Made by a program: the position numbers and the translations under genes
In this document: piece after piece, positions 16,927-25,693 of the stretch
How the letters are laid out: each line of letters opens with the position of its first letter
How positions within the stretch are numbered: the first letter of the stretch is position 1
The notes under the pieces: generated by a model
Told to the model about the DNA's origin: nothing
The model's input: only the letters and a program-made list of their open reading frames with translations
The model's database searches: none
NCBI GenBank assembly: GCA_024403615.1
Contig: JAKSRM010000001.1
Coordinates: 1 to 64,000 of the forward strand
Direction of reading: 5' to 3'
Source: Lachnospiraceae bacterium
GTDB taxonomy: Bacteria > Bacillota > Clostridia > Lachnospirales > Lachnospiraceae
Length of the DNA: 64,000 nucleotides

Positions 16927-17908
16927 CGATTTTATCAAGGTAGAACACTTGAAACAGTACTTTCCTGCAGGCGGCTTTGGAAAAAATAAAAAGTTCGTAC
17001 AGGCTGTAGATGATGTTTCATTTACAATCCAAAAAGGTGAGACCTTAGGTTTAGTAGGTGAGTCTGGTTGTGGAAAGACTACCACAGGACGTGCCCTCTT
17101 AAGACTTTATGAGCCTACCGGCGGACGCTTTGAATATGACGGCGAAGTAATCTTTGATGTAGAGAAAAAACAATTTGCAAATATGCTTCCTTACCGTAAG
17201 AAGATGCAGATTGTATTCCAGGATCCTTATGCCAGCCTTGACCCACGTATGACCGTTGGTGATATTGTTGGCGAAGCAATCGATACCCATCATCTGGCAG
17301 CCAATAAAAAAGAACGTTATGATATGGTTATTGAAATGCTGGAAAGAGTAGGACTGAACTCTGAACATGCAAACCGTTATCCACACGAATTCTCTGGTGG
17401 ACAGAGACAGCGTGTTGGTATTGCGAGAGCTCTAGCTGTAAAACCGGAATTCATCGTTTGTGATGAGCCTATTTCTGCGTTGGACGTTTCTATTCAGGCG
17501 CAGGTTCTGAATATGTTTGAAGACCTTCAGAAAGATTTAGGATTAACTTACTTGTTTATTGCCCATGACCTTTCTGCAGTAAAACATATTTCCAACCGTA
17601 TCGGTGTTATGTATCTGGGAACTATGGTTGAGCTTGCTGATAGCTATGAAATCACACAGCATCCAATCCATCCATATACACAGAGCTTAATTTCTGCAAT
17701 TCCTATTGCAGACCCTAAATTAGCAAGAGCTAGTAAGAGAATTATTCTGGAAGGTGATGTACCTAGCCCGGTTAACCCTCCTTCAGGATGTAGATTCCGT
17801 ACTAGATGTAAATATGCTACAGAACAGTGTGCTTTGGAAAAACCTGAGTTCAAGGAAGTTGAACCTGGACATTTTGCAGCTTGCCATAATCTGGACAAGT
17901 GCAACTAA
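16919..17908 (+). CDS. oppF: Peptide ABC transporter ATPase OppF/DppF (system 2)
   Basis: ATPase of 329 residues with [26 protein letters not shown] and [13 protein letters not shown]. It also carries a cysteine pattern [15 protein letters not shown] and FAACH in the C-terminal domain, suggesting that both ATPases of this system could hold Fe-S clusters. ATG 16919 overlaps the oppD2 stop by eight bases and has AAAGGAG upstream; an in-frame upstream start at 16901 is less likely. Confidence 0.95.
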   Translation: MSDDFIKVEHLKQYFPAGGFGKNKKFVQAVDDVSFTIQKGETLGLVGESGCGKTTTGRALLRLYEPTGGRFEYDGEVIFDVEKKQFANMLPYRKKMQIVFQDPYASLDPRMTVGDIVGEAIDTHHLAANKKERYDMVIEMLERVGLNSEHANRYPHEFSGGQRQRVGIARALAVKPEFIVCDEPISALDVSIQAQVLNMFEDLQKDLGLTYLFIAHDLSAVKHISNRIGVMYLGTMVELADSYEITQHPIHPYTQSLISAIPIADPKLARASKRIILEGDVPSPVNPPSGCRFRTRCKYATEQCALEKPEFKEVEPGHFAACHNLDKCN

Positions 17909-17985
17909 AGGATTACAACCTTTTCGAAGGTTATAATAAAAAGTTTTTATAAAAATTTTTTTAACAAAACTAGGAGGAAACAAAA

Positions 17986-19605
17986 ATGACAAAGAAAGTG
18001 CTTGCGATCGTACTCGCAGCGGCTGTTGTTTTCGGTCTCGTAGCTTGTGGTAGTGGTGAAAAACAGCCTACAGGCAGCGGAAATGAGCAGCCAGCAGGTG
18101 AAAAGATTCTTTCTGTTCAGATCGGACCAGATCCAGAAACTATCGACCCTGCTCTTAACAGCGCAGTTGATGGCGGTAATATGATTCTTCATCTTTTCGA
18201 AGGTCTTCTTATCGTTGATCAGGACGCTAAATTACAGCCAGGACAGGCTGAATCATGGGAGACCTCAGAAGATGGTCTTACATGGACTTTCCATTTAAGA
18301 GATGGTCTTAAATGGTCAGACGGAAGCGATCTTACAGCTGAAGATTTCGTTTACAGCTGGAAGAGAGTTTGCGATCCTATGACAGCAGCTCCTTATGCAG
18401 AGACTGTTTTAGGAATGGTTGAAGGATTTGACAAGGCAATCGAAGGCGACCTTGATGCTCTTAATGTAAAAGCAGTTGATGCTAAGACATTAGTAGTACA
18501 GCTTGCTACTCCATGCCCATTCTTCGGATCATTAGCAGCATTTGCTACATTAAGCCCAGTTCAGAAAGCTACTATCGATGCTAACGGTGATGCTTGGGCA
18601 GTTTCAGCAGACACATTCATCTCTAACGGACCTTTCTACATTGCAGAGTGGGTACCAGGTTCTCATATCTTAGCTAAGAAGAACCCTAACTACAGAGATG
18701 CTGACGCTATCAAACTTGATGGCATCAAATTCTGCCTCATTGAAGATGCTAACGCTTCTTACAGTGCATACCAGAGCGGCGAAGTTCTCATGATCAAGGA
18801 CGTTCCTACAGAAGAAATTCCTTCATTAAGAGATTCTGACGAGTTCTATATCGATCCAATGATCGGTACATACTACATTTCTTTAAACGATGCTAAGGCT
18901 CCTTTCGACAATGCTAAATTCCGTAAAGCATTAAGCCTTGCAATCGACAGAGAGTATGTTGCTAACACATTAATGCAGGGCACATACCTTCCAGCTTACA
19001 ACTTCATGGGACCTGGCTGGGTTATCGATGGTGTTGAATTCTATGAGAAACCATACATCAGTGATGATTATGAAGCTAACTTAGAAGAAGCTAAGAAACT
19101 TATGGAAGAAGCTGGATACCCAGGTGGCGCAGGCCTTCCACAGATTACATACTCAACAAACGATGCTGGATACCACAAAGTTGTTGCTGAATACTTACAG
19201 CAGGCTTGGGCAGAGTTAGGTGTTGACCTTAAGGTTGACGTTGTTGAATGGGGTTCCTTCACACCAATGAGACGTAACGGCGATTATGAAATCTCTCGTA
19301 ACGGCTGGGTTGGCGATTATGATGATCCTTCCAACATGTTAGACTTACTCTATAGCACAAACGGAAACAACGATGGTAAATTCAACAACGCTGCATACGA
19401 TGAGCAGATGAATATCTCCAGATCTACAGTTGATCCTGAAGTTCGTAGACCAGCTCTTCATGCTGCAGAAGACATCCTTATGGAAGAAGCTGCTTGCATC
19501 CCAGTTGCATACTACGCTGACTTCTATCTGATGAGCAACAAGATCACTGGCGCATGGCATTCACCATACGGCTACTGGTTCTTCATGTATGCTGACATTC
19601 AGTAA
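17986..19605 (+). CDS. oppA: Peptide-binding lipoprotein OppA (system 2, normal domain order)
   Basis: SBP_bac_5 lipoprotein of 539 residues; signal peptide with lipobox LVAC (Cys21). The mature protein runs in standard order: LSVQIGPDPETIDPALN, ESWETSEDGLTWTFHLRDG, FRKALSLAIDREY, then the C-terminal ITYSTNDAGYHKVV, RNGWVGDYDDPSNML and the helix with AEDILMEEAACIPVAYY. It is the in-window reference that shows the permutation in the first OppA. It closes the B-C-D-F-A operon, 77 bases after oppF2 behind AGGAGG, and is followed by a terminator. Confidence 0.95.
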   Translation: MTKKVLAIVLAAAVVFGLVACGSGEKQPTGSGNEQPAGEKILSVQIGPDPETIDPALNSAVDGGNMILHLFEGLLIVDQDAKLQPGQAESWETSEDGLTWTFHLRDGLKWSDGSDLTAEDFVYSWKRVCDPMTAAPYAETVLGMVEGFDKAIEGDLDALNVKAVDAKTLVVQLATPCPFFGSLAAFATLSPVQKATIDANGDAWAVSADTFISNGPFYIAEWVPGSHILAKKNPNYRDADAIKLDGIKFCLIEDANASYSAYQSGEVLMIKDVPTEEIPSLRDSDEFYIDPMIGTYYISLNDAKAPFDNAKFRKALSLAIDREYVANTLMQGTYLPAYNFMGPGWVIDGVEFYEKPYISDDYEANLEEAKKLMEEAGYPGGAGLPQITYSTNDAGYHKVVAEYLQQAWAELGVDLKVDVVEWGSFTPMRRNGDYEISRNGWVGDYDDPSNMLDLLYSTNGNNDGKFNNAAYDEQMNISRSTVDPEVRRPALHAAEDILMEEAACIPVAYYADFYLMSNKITGAWHSPYGYWFFMYADIQ

Positions 19606-19641
19606 TCTGAATTTTACTATTATCTAGAGTAAATGAATTAA

Positions 19642-19675
19642 AAGCTGCTCTGCATTTGCAGGGCAGCTTTTTTTT
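19642..19675 (+). terminator. Intrinsic terminator of opp operon 2
   Basis: AAGCTGCTCTGC (19642-19653) pairs with GCAGGGCAGCTT (19658-19669) around ATTT, one G:U pair, then a run of T. Confidence 0.9.
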
Positions 19676-19725
19676 ATGCGTTTCTGCTAGGGGAATACGT
19701 CCTTGTTAAGAAACAATAAGCCACA

Positions 19726-19754
19726 TTGTTTTCATGCACGGTATTTGATATACT
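19726..19754 (+). promoter_or_regulatory. Promoter of the M18 aminopeptidase gene
   Basis: TTGTTT (19726-19731), 17 bases, TATACT (19749-19754) with TGA directly upstream (extended -10). A small dyad AACAAT/ATTGTT (19712-19730) overlaps the -35. Confidence 0.65.
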
Positions 19755-19785
19755 TATTTCAATAAAAATAATCAGGAGGCATATT

Positions 19786-21183
19786 ATGGCTGCAAAGAAA
19801 GAAGATTTAAAAGAAAAGTTATTTTATAAACCAGGCAATGGTTATGATTCTTTAACCGCTGCAGAAGAAAAGAAGATGGAAGCTTATTGTGAAGCCTATA
19901 AAGATTTCCTGGATCATGGAAAGACCGAAAGACTTTGCGTAGACTATTGTATCGAGCTTGCGGAAAAAGAAGGATTTAAAGAATATAAAGCCGGAATGAA
20001 AATTAAGGCTGGCGATAAAGTGTACTTCAATAACAGAGGCAAAGCTATCATGCTGGCAGTTATTGGAAAAGAAAAACTGGATAAGGGAATCAACCTTACA
20101 GCAGCTCATACCGACGCTCCTCGTCTGGACCTGAAACCAAGCCCACTTTTCGAAGAGGGTGAAATGGCATATCTGAGAACTCATCATTATGGTGGAATCC
20201 GTAAATACCAGTGGTTGGCTCGTCCATTAGAACTTCACGGAGTAGTTGTACTGAAAAATGGAGAAACTGTAAAAGTTAATGTTGGCGCTGATGAGGGAGA
20301 CCCGCAGTTTATTATCGAAGATCTGCTCCCACATCTTTCCAAACCATCCGACAATGAACCGCTGAATAAGGCCGTTTCTTCTGAAATCTTAAGAGTTCTC
20401 GTTGGCTCTCGTCCAATCGGCGAAAAAGACGATTCTGAGCGCGTAAAGATGGGAATTATGAAGCTGCTCAACGAAAAATATGGAATGGTAGAAGAAGATT
20501 TCATTTCTGCAGAACTGGAAGTTGTTCCAGCAGGAAAAGCTACCGACATTGGTTTTGATCGAAGCCTTATTGCTGCATACGGACATGATGACCGTGTTTG
20601 TGCTTATGCAGAAATGGCAGGACTGTTCGATGCAAAGAATCTAAAGAAGACTGGCGTATGCATTTTCGCAGATAAAGAAGAAATCGGTTCTGTAGGCGTT
20701 ACCGGTATGATCAGTGAAGCTTTTGAATGGTTTATGGGAGATATGTGCAAGACCCAGAAAGTTGATATCCGTGACTGCTTCGCAAATTCCTTCTGTGTAA
20801 GTGCTGACGTTACCGCAGCATATGATCCAAACTATGCAGAAGTTTTTGAAGTTCAGAACGATTCCAAGATTAACCATGGTGTTGCATTCTGCAAATATAC
20901 CGGACATGGAGGCAAGGGTGGTGCTTCCGATGCATCCGCAGAGGTTGTTGGAAAACTGCGTAAGCTGATGAATGATAATGGCGTTGTATGGCAGATGACC
21001 CAGATGGGTAAAAACGAGCAGGGCGGTGGCGGAACCGTTGCTTTAGACTTAGCAAACCGTAACATTGATACCATCGATGCCGGCGTTCCAGTTCTTGCAA
21101 TGCATGCACCAATCGAGACCGTTGCGAAATTCGACTGCTACATGACTTATAAATGCATGAAGACTGTTTTTGAAAAAGCATAA
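19786..21183 (+). CDS. M18-family aminopeptidase
   Basis: A zinc aminopeptidase of the aspartyl-aminopeptidase type that removes N-terminal residues from peptides in the cytoplasm. Family motifs are AHTDAPRLDLKP, the acid pair in DKEEIGSVGVTG, and the C-terminal HAPIETVAKFDCYM region. Length 465 residues is normal for the family. I choose ATG 19786, five bases after AGGAGG; the longer in-frame reading from 19726 would overlap the promoter. It is a single-gene unit between two terminators. Directly downstream of two peptide importers, it probably digests the imported peptides. Confidence 0.93.
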   Translation: MAAKKEDLKEKLFYKPGNGYDSLTAAEEKKMEAYCEAYKDFLDHGKTERLCVDYCIELAEKEGFKEYKAGMKIKAGDKVYFNNRGKAIMLAVIGKEKLDKGINLTAAHTDAPRLDLKPSPLFEEGEMAYLRTHHYGGIRKYQWLARPLELHGVVVLKNGETVKVNVGADEGDPQFIIEDLLPHLSKPSDNEPLNKAVSSEILRVLVGSRPIGEKDDSERVKMGIMKLLNEKYGMVEEDFISAELEVVPAGKATDIGFDRSLIAAYGHDDRVCAYAEMAGLFDAKNLKKTGVCIFADKEEIGSVGVTGMISEAFEWFMGDMCKTQKVDIRDCFANSFCVSADVTAAYDPNYAEVFEVQNDSKINHGVAFCKYTGHGGKGGASDASAEVVGKLRKLMNDNGVVWQMTQMGKNEQGGGGTVALDLANRNIDTIDAGVPVLAMHAPIETVAKFDCYMTYKCMKTVFEKA

Positions 21184-21200
21184 TTCCAAATAAAGAACAT

Positions 21201-21234
21201 AAAAAAAGCTTCTCAATAATGAGAAGCTTTTTTT
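21201..21234. terminator. Bidirectional terminator between convergent genes
   Basis: AAAAAAAGCTTCTCA and TGAGAAGCTTTTTTT flank an ATAAT loop; A- and T-tracts on both sides allow use by the aminopeptidase gene and by the convergent lipoprotein gene. Confidence 0.85.
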
Positions 21235-21255
21235 GAGTTTAATAATTAATATCAA

Positions 21256-21837
21256 TTATTTGAGTGTAAGACTCTCCATGATTGTCTTAACGCCAGCATC
21301 TTCTAAGTTCAGTTCTTCACCGCTGAAATTAGCTGAGAAAAGTCCGCCTTCGGAAAGAGGCATGTAGATATAGTAAGCTGTATCAAAGGTGCCTTCCTCT
21401 AAGAAGCTTTCTGTCTTTGTTTCAATAGCTGTGCATTCGATTCCCTGAGCTGAGAATTCCTTTTCAGTCATTTCATCTACAAACCATGATAAGCCAGTGG
21501 TCTGAGACTCTACCGTTTCATTGGCGTAATATGTTACAGTAACGCAAGGTTTTGAGAAAACATCAAATTCAGATTTGCCACCTTTAACAAGGTAAATCTG
21601 ATCTGTTTTTACAGGATAATTTCCTTCTGCATCCTGCTCACCGAACATATCGGTTGATTCAAAAGATTTCCATCCGCTTGGTACTTCAACTGTGAAATCG
21701 CCAACGTCTAAAGTTGTTCCTTTAGAACCGCCGCCATTGGAACCGCCACCATTACTACCACCACCGCATGCGGTCATAGCAAAAGCCATAACGCAAACGA
21801 GAATTGCTGCCAAAATAAGGGTTATTCTTTTTTTCAT
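21256..21837 (-). CDS. Putative lipoprotein, function unknown
   Basis: A 193-residue secreted lipoprotein: signal MKKRITLILAAILVCVMAFA, lipobox with TACGGG (Cys near residue 24), then a Gly/Ser linker GGGSNGGGSNGGGSKG and a domain starting DVGDFTVEVPSGWKSF. That opening is typical of small surface lipoproteins resembling the PsbP/MOG1-like fold, which is a weak comparison. The start at 21837 has AAAGGAAAG upstream and gives a clean signal peptide; an upstream in-frame ATG at 21891 would add 18 residues without a ribosome binding site. It is on the minus strand with its own terminator. Confidence 0.85.
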   Translation of the reverse strand: MKKRITLILAAILVCVMAFAMTACGGGSNGGGSNGGGSKGTTLDVGDFTVEVPSGWKSFESTDMFGEQDAEGNYPVKTDQIYLVKGGKSEFDVFSKPCVTVTYYANETVESQTTGLSWFVDEMTEKEFSAQGIECTAIETKTESFLEEGTFDTAYYIYMPLSEGGLFSANFSGEELNLEDAGVKTIMESLTLK

Positions 21838-21908
21838 TTTGCTTTCCTTTCTTAAAAAATTGATTACGTTACACAAATATTTTAAATCCAAAAAAATTTT
21901 TTTTCAAT

Positions 21909-21942
21909 AAAAAAAGAACCGCTGTGGTAGCGGCTCTTTTTT
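21909..21942. terminator. Terminator of the minus-strand membrane protein gene
   Basis: GAACCGCT (21916-21923) and AGCGGCTC (21929-21936) form the stem, with A-tract on the left and T-tract on the right, so it can work in both directions; on the minus strand it ends the gene at 21963. Confidence 0.8.
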
Positions 21943-21962
21943 GTTGGTTTATGATGTTAATC

Positions 21963-22607
21963 TTATGCGAGATTTTCCGATGCATGTTTCAAGAATGCTA
22001 AATATTTAACATAAGCAATAATAGAAACGATTGCATAAAGAATCAAGAAAATAATATCTCCTACGAGGGAAAGAATAAAAAGAGGAATGATACGGAATAA
22101 GATGGAAATGCCGAACAGCACCAAAATCATATTCAGCGTATTCTTTCCGCTGGCTGCTAACTGAGTTTCGCCTCTTTGCTGCAGAAGGGTGGAACATCCA
22201 TTTAAGATAAAATAGGTAGCTCCTAAATCTGCGATTCTGGAAATAATGGAAGCAATGTCATTGCCAACGGTACTTTTTACAAAACTGGAAAGGATTGCAG
22301 CAATGATTTCGACACCGAGACTAACAATAACGCAAATCAAAGCTTTTCGAAAAGTATCGTCGTCAATACTAGCAGCTTTTAATCCGGTAAGCATCTTTAC
22401 AAAAGCAATGATGGATAATACCAGACTGCCCAGCGTAATGAGAATTCCAAAAAGAGAAAGGATGACAATTCCTCCAACGCTTCCAGTAGCGATAGAACAT
22501 ACAACAAAAATTGTTCCAAGGACAACAGCGAGGATAGAATATAAATCTAATATTTCAGCTTTATAGACATTTTTAATGCCTTTGGCTGCATTGGGAAATG
22601 TTTTCAT
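21963..22607 (-). CDS. Membrane protein of unknown function
   Basis: A 214-residue protein with about five hydrophobic segments (roughly residues 22-45, 47-72, 88-112, 155-175 and 178-205) and few charged loops. Between the third and fourth segments lies a short hydrophilic stretch (QQRGETQLAASGKN). I do not recognise the family. AAGGAGG lies 11 bases ahead of the ATG, and a good promoter sits upstream (22641-22670). It is transcribed alone, divergent from the chorismate mutase gene. Confidence 0.8.
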   Translation of the reverse strand: MKTFPNAAKGIKNVYKAEILDLYSILAVVLGTIFVVCSIATGSVGGIVILSLFGILITLGSLVLSIIAFVKMLTGLKAASIDDDTFRKALICVIVSLGVEIIAAILSSFVKSTVGNDIASIISRIADLGATYFILNGCSTLLQQRGETQLAASGKNTLNMILVLFGISILFRIIPLFILSLVGDIIFLILYAIVSIIAYVKYLAFLKHASENLA

Positions 22608-22640
22608 AATAGGGGTCCTCCTTAAATTATTTGTAAAATT

Positions 22641-22691
22641 ATTATACCATTAATAAAAATGTTGTTGCAAACTGCTTTTTTAGGGTAAAAT
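22641..22691. promoter_or_regulatory. Overlapping divergent promoters
   Basis: For the minus-strand gene: TTGCAA (22665-22670), 18 bases, TATAAT (read from 22646 to 22641). The -35 TTGCAA is its own reverse complement. For the plus strand, TAAAAT at 22686-22691 with TTGTTG or TTGCAA as a less ideally spaced -35 would serve aroQ. The two promoters would compete. Confidence 0.5.
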
Positions 22692-22729
22692 AGAAACAAC
22701 TTATTTTGATGAGAAAAGGATGAAATGCA

Positions 22730-22996
22730 ATGAGCAAAAATCTTTTGGAAGAATATAGAAAAGAAATCAGTGAAATCGATAAAGAGATTATAGCCCTCTT
22801 GGACGAGAGATTTGATCTTTGTTGGGAAGTCGGTGGCTATAAGAAGGAAAATGGAATGGCAATACTGGATGAGAAAGTAGAAGAGAAGAAACTCGCCTCC
22901 ATTGATTTTCTCGCCAGTGAAGACAATGCAGAATTTATTAAAGAAACTTTTAAGACCATCATGAGCCAGTCCAGAAAATTACAGGAGGAAATGTAA
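22730..22996 (+). CDS. Chorismate mutase, AroQ type
   Basis: An 88-residue all-helical protein matching the monofunctional chorismate mutase type II fold: the first long helix carries the EIDKEIIALLDERFDL segment with the active-site Arg, then VGGYKKENGM with a conserved Lys and a DEKVEEKKL segment. It converts chorismate to prephenate for phenylalanine and tyrosine. No other aromatic pathway gene is nearby. AAAAGGATG precedes the start and the next gene follows after two bases, so the two are coupled. Confidence 0.88.
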   Translation: MSKNLLEEYRKEISEIDKEIIALLDERFDLCWEVGGYKKENGMAILDEKVEEKKLASIDFLASEDNAEFIKETFKTIMSQSRKLQEEM

Positions 22997-22998
22997 GA

Positions 22999-23859
22999 AT
23001 GGCAAGAAAAACCGAGGAAGAAAAAGCTCGTGAACGTTTAATCGAAGAAGCAAGACAGCAAATCCGGGAAGAACTGGAAGGAAAGACGTCCGGAAAAAGT
23101 GGTAGAACTGGGAAAAAGCCAAAATCAAGAAGAAGTCTGAAATTGGATAAAAGAGTTATTTTCGGCTCTATGCTTTTGGGCTTTATTATAGGCATTGCTT
23201 TTATTATTCTGATTGGCAATATCAGTGCCAATGGTTTATTTGGAAAGAAAGAAATCAACATTACGACGCCAGACTCTGTTCTGGATACGGGTATTGTAAA
23301 TAACTATACCGCAGCAGATTTTGAAAATGCGATTTTAGGGGAAGCCATGCAGAAGCAGGAACTGATTGTTATGGAACAGTACTTAAAGATTCCTACAACC
23401 TTATCGAAAGCAGGCCTGTTTAATTTCCCAATTTTCTCCCAGATGAAGAATGTTGTTTATTACGGAACTGGTGTCTATACGATTGACCTTTCCAAACTGG
23501 ATACCGATAGTATCGATGTGGATATGGAGAATTATATTGTATCTATTTCCATTCCACATTCTTGTCTGCAGTATATTAATCCAGACATTAATAAAACAGA
23601 ATTCGAAGATACGGAAAAAGGCTTTCTTTCCTTTGGCGATATTAAGTTAACGACAGAAGAGCAGAATCAGGTAGAGCAGGCAGCGATGAATATGATGCGG
23701 GACCGCCTGATTCAGAATGAACTGTTTACGAAAGCCGACAATTTTGCAAGCAATAATGTTTGGCAGCTGTTCCAGCCAATCATTAATACGGTTTCACCGG
23801 ATTTCTCCGTGGTTGTAATGTTTGATGAAACTACCAACCATGAAGTAACTGCAAAATAA
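22999..23859 (+). CDS. Membrane-anchored protein, DUF4230-like
   Basis: A 286-residue protein with a charged, helical N-terminus (about 50 residues, rich in Glu, Arg and Lys), one membrane segment (residues 52-75), and an extracytoplasmic domain. The domain's ELIVMEQYLKIPTTL stretch and the later VYYGTGVYTIDLSKL look like DUF4230, which has no settled function. This family call is from pattern memory only. Good GGAGG upstream; same unit as chorismate mutase. Confidence 0.65.
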   Translation: MARKTEEEKARERLIEEARQQIREELEGKTSGKSGRTGKKPKSRRSLKLDKRVIFGSMLLGFIIGIAFIILIGNISANGLFGKKEINITTPDSVLDTGIVNNYTAADFENAILGEAMQKQELIVMEQYLKIPTTLSKAGLFNFPIFSQMKNVVYYGTGVYTIDLSKLDTDSIDVDMENYIVSISIPHSCLQYINPDINKTEFEDTEKGFLSFGDIKLTTEEQNQVEQAAMNMMRDRLIQNELFTKADNFASNNVWQLFQPIINTVSPDFSVVVMFDETTNHEVTAK

Positions 23860-23889
23860 AGATTATAGAAGATATAAAGAAGGCAAAGA

Positions 23890-24534
23890 ATGCGCATTTT
23901 AATTGCAGAACGAACCATAGATCACGTACAGAATTATGCCAATGCTCTGAACCGCATTGGCATGAATTTTGATATTTCTTTAAAGGCAGAAGACTTGTCT
24001 ACTTATGATGCTCTTCTTCTCCCAGGTGGCGCAGATATTTATCCATCCCGTTATAACGAAGAAATTGATGGCAGCGTAGGAATTGATGAAGAACTGGATG
24101 AAGGCCAGTTTCAGTTAATGGATTTATTCGTAAAGGCAAAAAAGCCGGTTTTTGGAATCTGCCGTGGTTGCCAATTAATTAACGTATATTTTGGTGGCTC
24201 TATGATTCAGCACATACCAGTGGCGGACGAGCATAAAGCTATTGCGAAAGGCGTGGATAATCAACATTTTGTTAAGTCTGTGGCAGGCTCAGAAATTGAA
24301 GCCCTTTATGGAACCTTTTTTAAGGTGAACAGCAGTCATCATCAGGGCTGCAAGGAAATCGGAAAAGGCCTGAAAGTAACTTTATGGTCGGAAGACGGAA
24401 TTGTTGAGGCATTAGAGCATGAAAGCCTTCCGGTAGCTGGCGTTCAATGGCATCCAGAGAGAACCTGTCTTTTCGCAGAAGAAGATGGAATCGTAGATGG
24501 CGAATTAGTAATCCGTCATTTTTTACAGAAATAA
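23890..24534 (+). CDS. Class I glutamine amidotransferase-like hydrolase (peptidase C26)
   Basis: A 214-residue class I glutamine-amidotransferase-fold enzyme: LLLPGGADIYPSRY (42-55), nucleophile elbow GICRGCQL with Cys91, and catalytic VQWHPE with His188 and Glu190. This fits the gamma-glutamyl-gamma-aminobutyrate hydrolase group (PuuD-like). Substrate cannot be told. The start has only AAGG nearby. It lies in the chorismate mutase unit and is followed one base later by an acyltransferase gene. Confidence 0.85.
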   Translation: MRILIAERTIDHVQNYANALNRIGMNFDISLKAEDLSTYDALLLPGGADIYPSRYNEEIDGSVGIDEELDEGQFQLMDLFVKAKKPVFGICRGCQLINVYFGGSMIQHIPVADEHKAIAKGVDNQHFVKSVAGSEIEALYGTFFKVNSSHHQGCKEIGKGLKVTLWSEDGIVEALEHESLPVAGVQWHPERTCLFAEEDGIVDGELVIRHFLQK

Positions 24535-24535
24535 A

Positions 24536-25612
24536 ATGGAAAAGAAACGTATTCATATTGAAGCCATAAGAATATTTGCATGTTTCTTCGTCATTTTTAA
24601 CCATACTGGGTTAGATGGCTTCTTTTTGTTCAGCAATTATCCTGCTGCTTCTTTCCAGTATTGGTTTTATTTGATTTTATCTATCTGCTGCCGGGTTTCC
24701 GTTCCGCTGTTTTTCGCGGTATCCGGCGCATTATTGATTCCAAAGGAAGAACGGACAAAAGATCTGTATCTGCATCGGGTATTACGAATGGTCATCATTC
24801 TTATCGTTATTTCTGCCATTTACTATGTATGGAACTACCGGTATCAGTTATCCAATCTTTCCATCGGCTTTTTCTTTAAAGTATTACTGGCAAGCAACCA
24901 TGCGGACCACCTATGGTATTTCTATTCCTTTATTCCGTTCCTGATGGCCCTTCCATTAATCCGGGTGCTGGCAAAGAATATGACCAATCGTCATTTCCTT
25001 TATATGGCAATTTTGGCCATTGCTTCTTATGCAGTCCGCCCGATTTTAGAGTATTTGATTTGGCAGGGCGCTACGACCTTTAATGGATTCCTGAAATTCA
25101 GTTGGATAACGGCCAATGCCATTATTTATCCATGCATCGGTTACTATATGGAAAACCGAATGGATATTAAGAAAGTAACGGGAAAGAAGCTGGCCATATT
25201 ATGGGCCGTAAACGTTGGCTGTCTCCTGATTGCTTCCGCTTTGACGCTTTACAAATCAAAAGTAACGGGCGTTTGCTCCATGACCGATTCCCAGACTTTT
25301 CATAATGTTTTCGTTCTGGTGAATGTGATTGCCTTATATGTTACGGCACGATTTGTTTTCGATAGAGTAAAGACCAAACCAGGTCTTCAAAAGGCGTTAG
25401 TTTCGGTTGGAAGCACCACTTTTGGCATTTTCCTGTTGCATTTGCTTCTGATGGAAGCTTTTAAAGAGTGGGGCGTTTTGACCTTCTTTACTCAGACTCT
25501 CCACTTTAACGATATGGTTTCTGCGATGCTGTTCTGCTTGACGGTAATGGCAGCTGGTTTTGTGATCTTTTTCCTTTTGAAGAAAATTCCGTTTTTCAAG
25601 AAATATTTATAA
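24536..25612 (+). CDS. Acyltransferase-3 family membrane protein
   Basis: A 358-residue protein with about ten membrane segments. The N-terminus RIHIEAIRIFACFFVIFNHTG carries the conserved R-x-x-A...H pattern of acyltransferase family 3 (the OatA/WecH type), whose members O-acetylate surface glycans or lipids. The acceptor is not evident. The start codon sits one base after the upstream stop without a clear ribosome binding site, so translation is likely coupled. It is the last gene of the unit starting at 22730 and is followed by a terminator. Confidence 0.8.
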   Translation: MEKKRIHIEAIRIFACFFVIFNHTGLDGFFLFSNYPAASFQYWFYLILSICCRVSVPLFFAVSGALLIPKEERTKDLYLHRVLRMVIILIVISAIYYVWNYRYQLSNLSIGFFFKVLLASNHADHLWYFYSFIPFLMALPLIRVLAKNMTNRHFLYMAILAIASYAVRPILEYLIWQGATTFNGFLKFSWITANAIIYPCIGYYMENRMDIKKVTGKKLAILWAVNVGCLLIASALTLYKSKVTGVCSMTDSQTFHNVFVLVNVIALYVTARFVFDRVKTKPGLQKALVSVGSTTFGIFLLHLLLMEAFKEWGVLTFFTQTLHFNDMVSAMLFCLTVMAAGFVIFFLLKKIPFFKKYL

Positions 25613-25641
25613 GAGATTTCTAAGAGTTAGAACTATGGGAG

Positions 25642-25670
25642 AAGGACGTTGGCCGTCCTTTTCTTTTTTT
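25642..25670 (+). terminator. Intrinsic terminator after the acyltransferase gene
   Basis: AAGGACG (25642-25648) pairs with CGTCCTT (25654-25660), followed by a long T-rich tract. Confidence 0.85.
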
Positions 25671-25678
25671 TGAGTCTA

Positions 25679-25687
25679 TGATATAAT
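25679..25687 (+). promoter_or_regulatory. Extended -10 promoter giving a leaderless mobA message
   Basis: TGA-TATAAT at 25679-25687 is an ideal extended -10. The start point, about seven bases after the box, would coincide with the ATG at 25694. No ribosome binding site lies between. Confidence 0.55.
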
Positions 25688-25693
25688 TCCCAT

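Noticed and set aside
17909..17985. A separate promoter in front of oppA2 (TATAAT at 17932-17937)
   Set aside because: No acceptable -35 at the right distance and the small dyad AACCTT/AAGGTT lies in the way; read-through from oppF2 is more likely.
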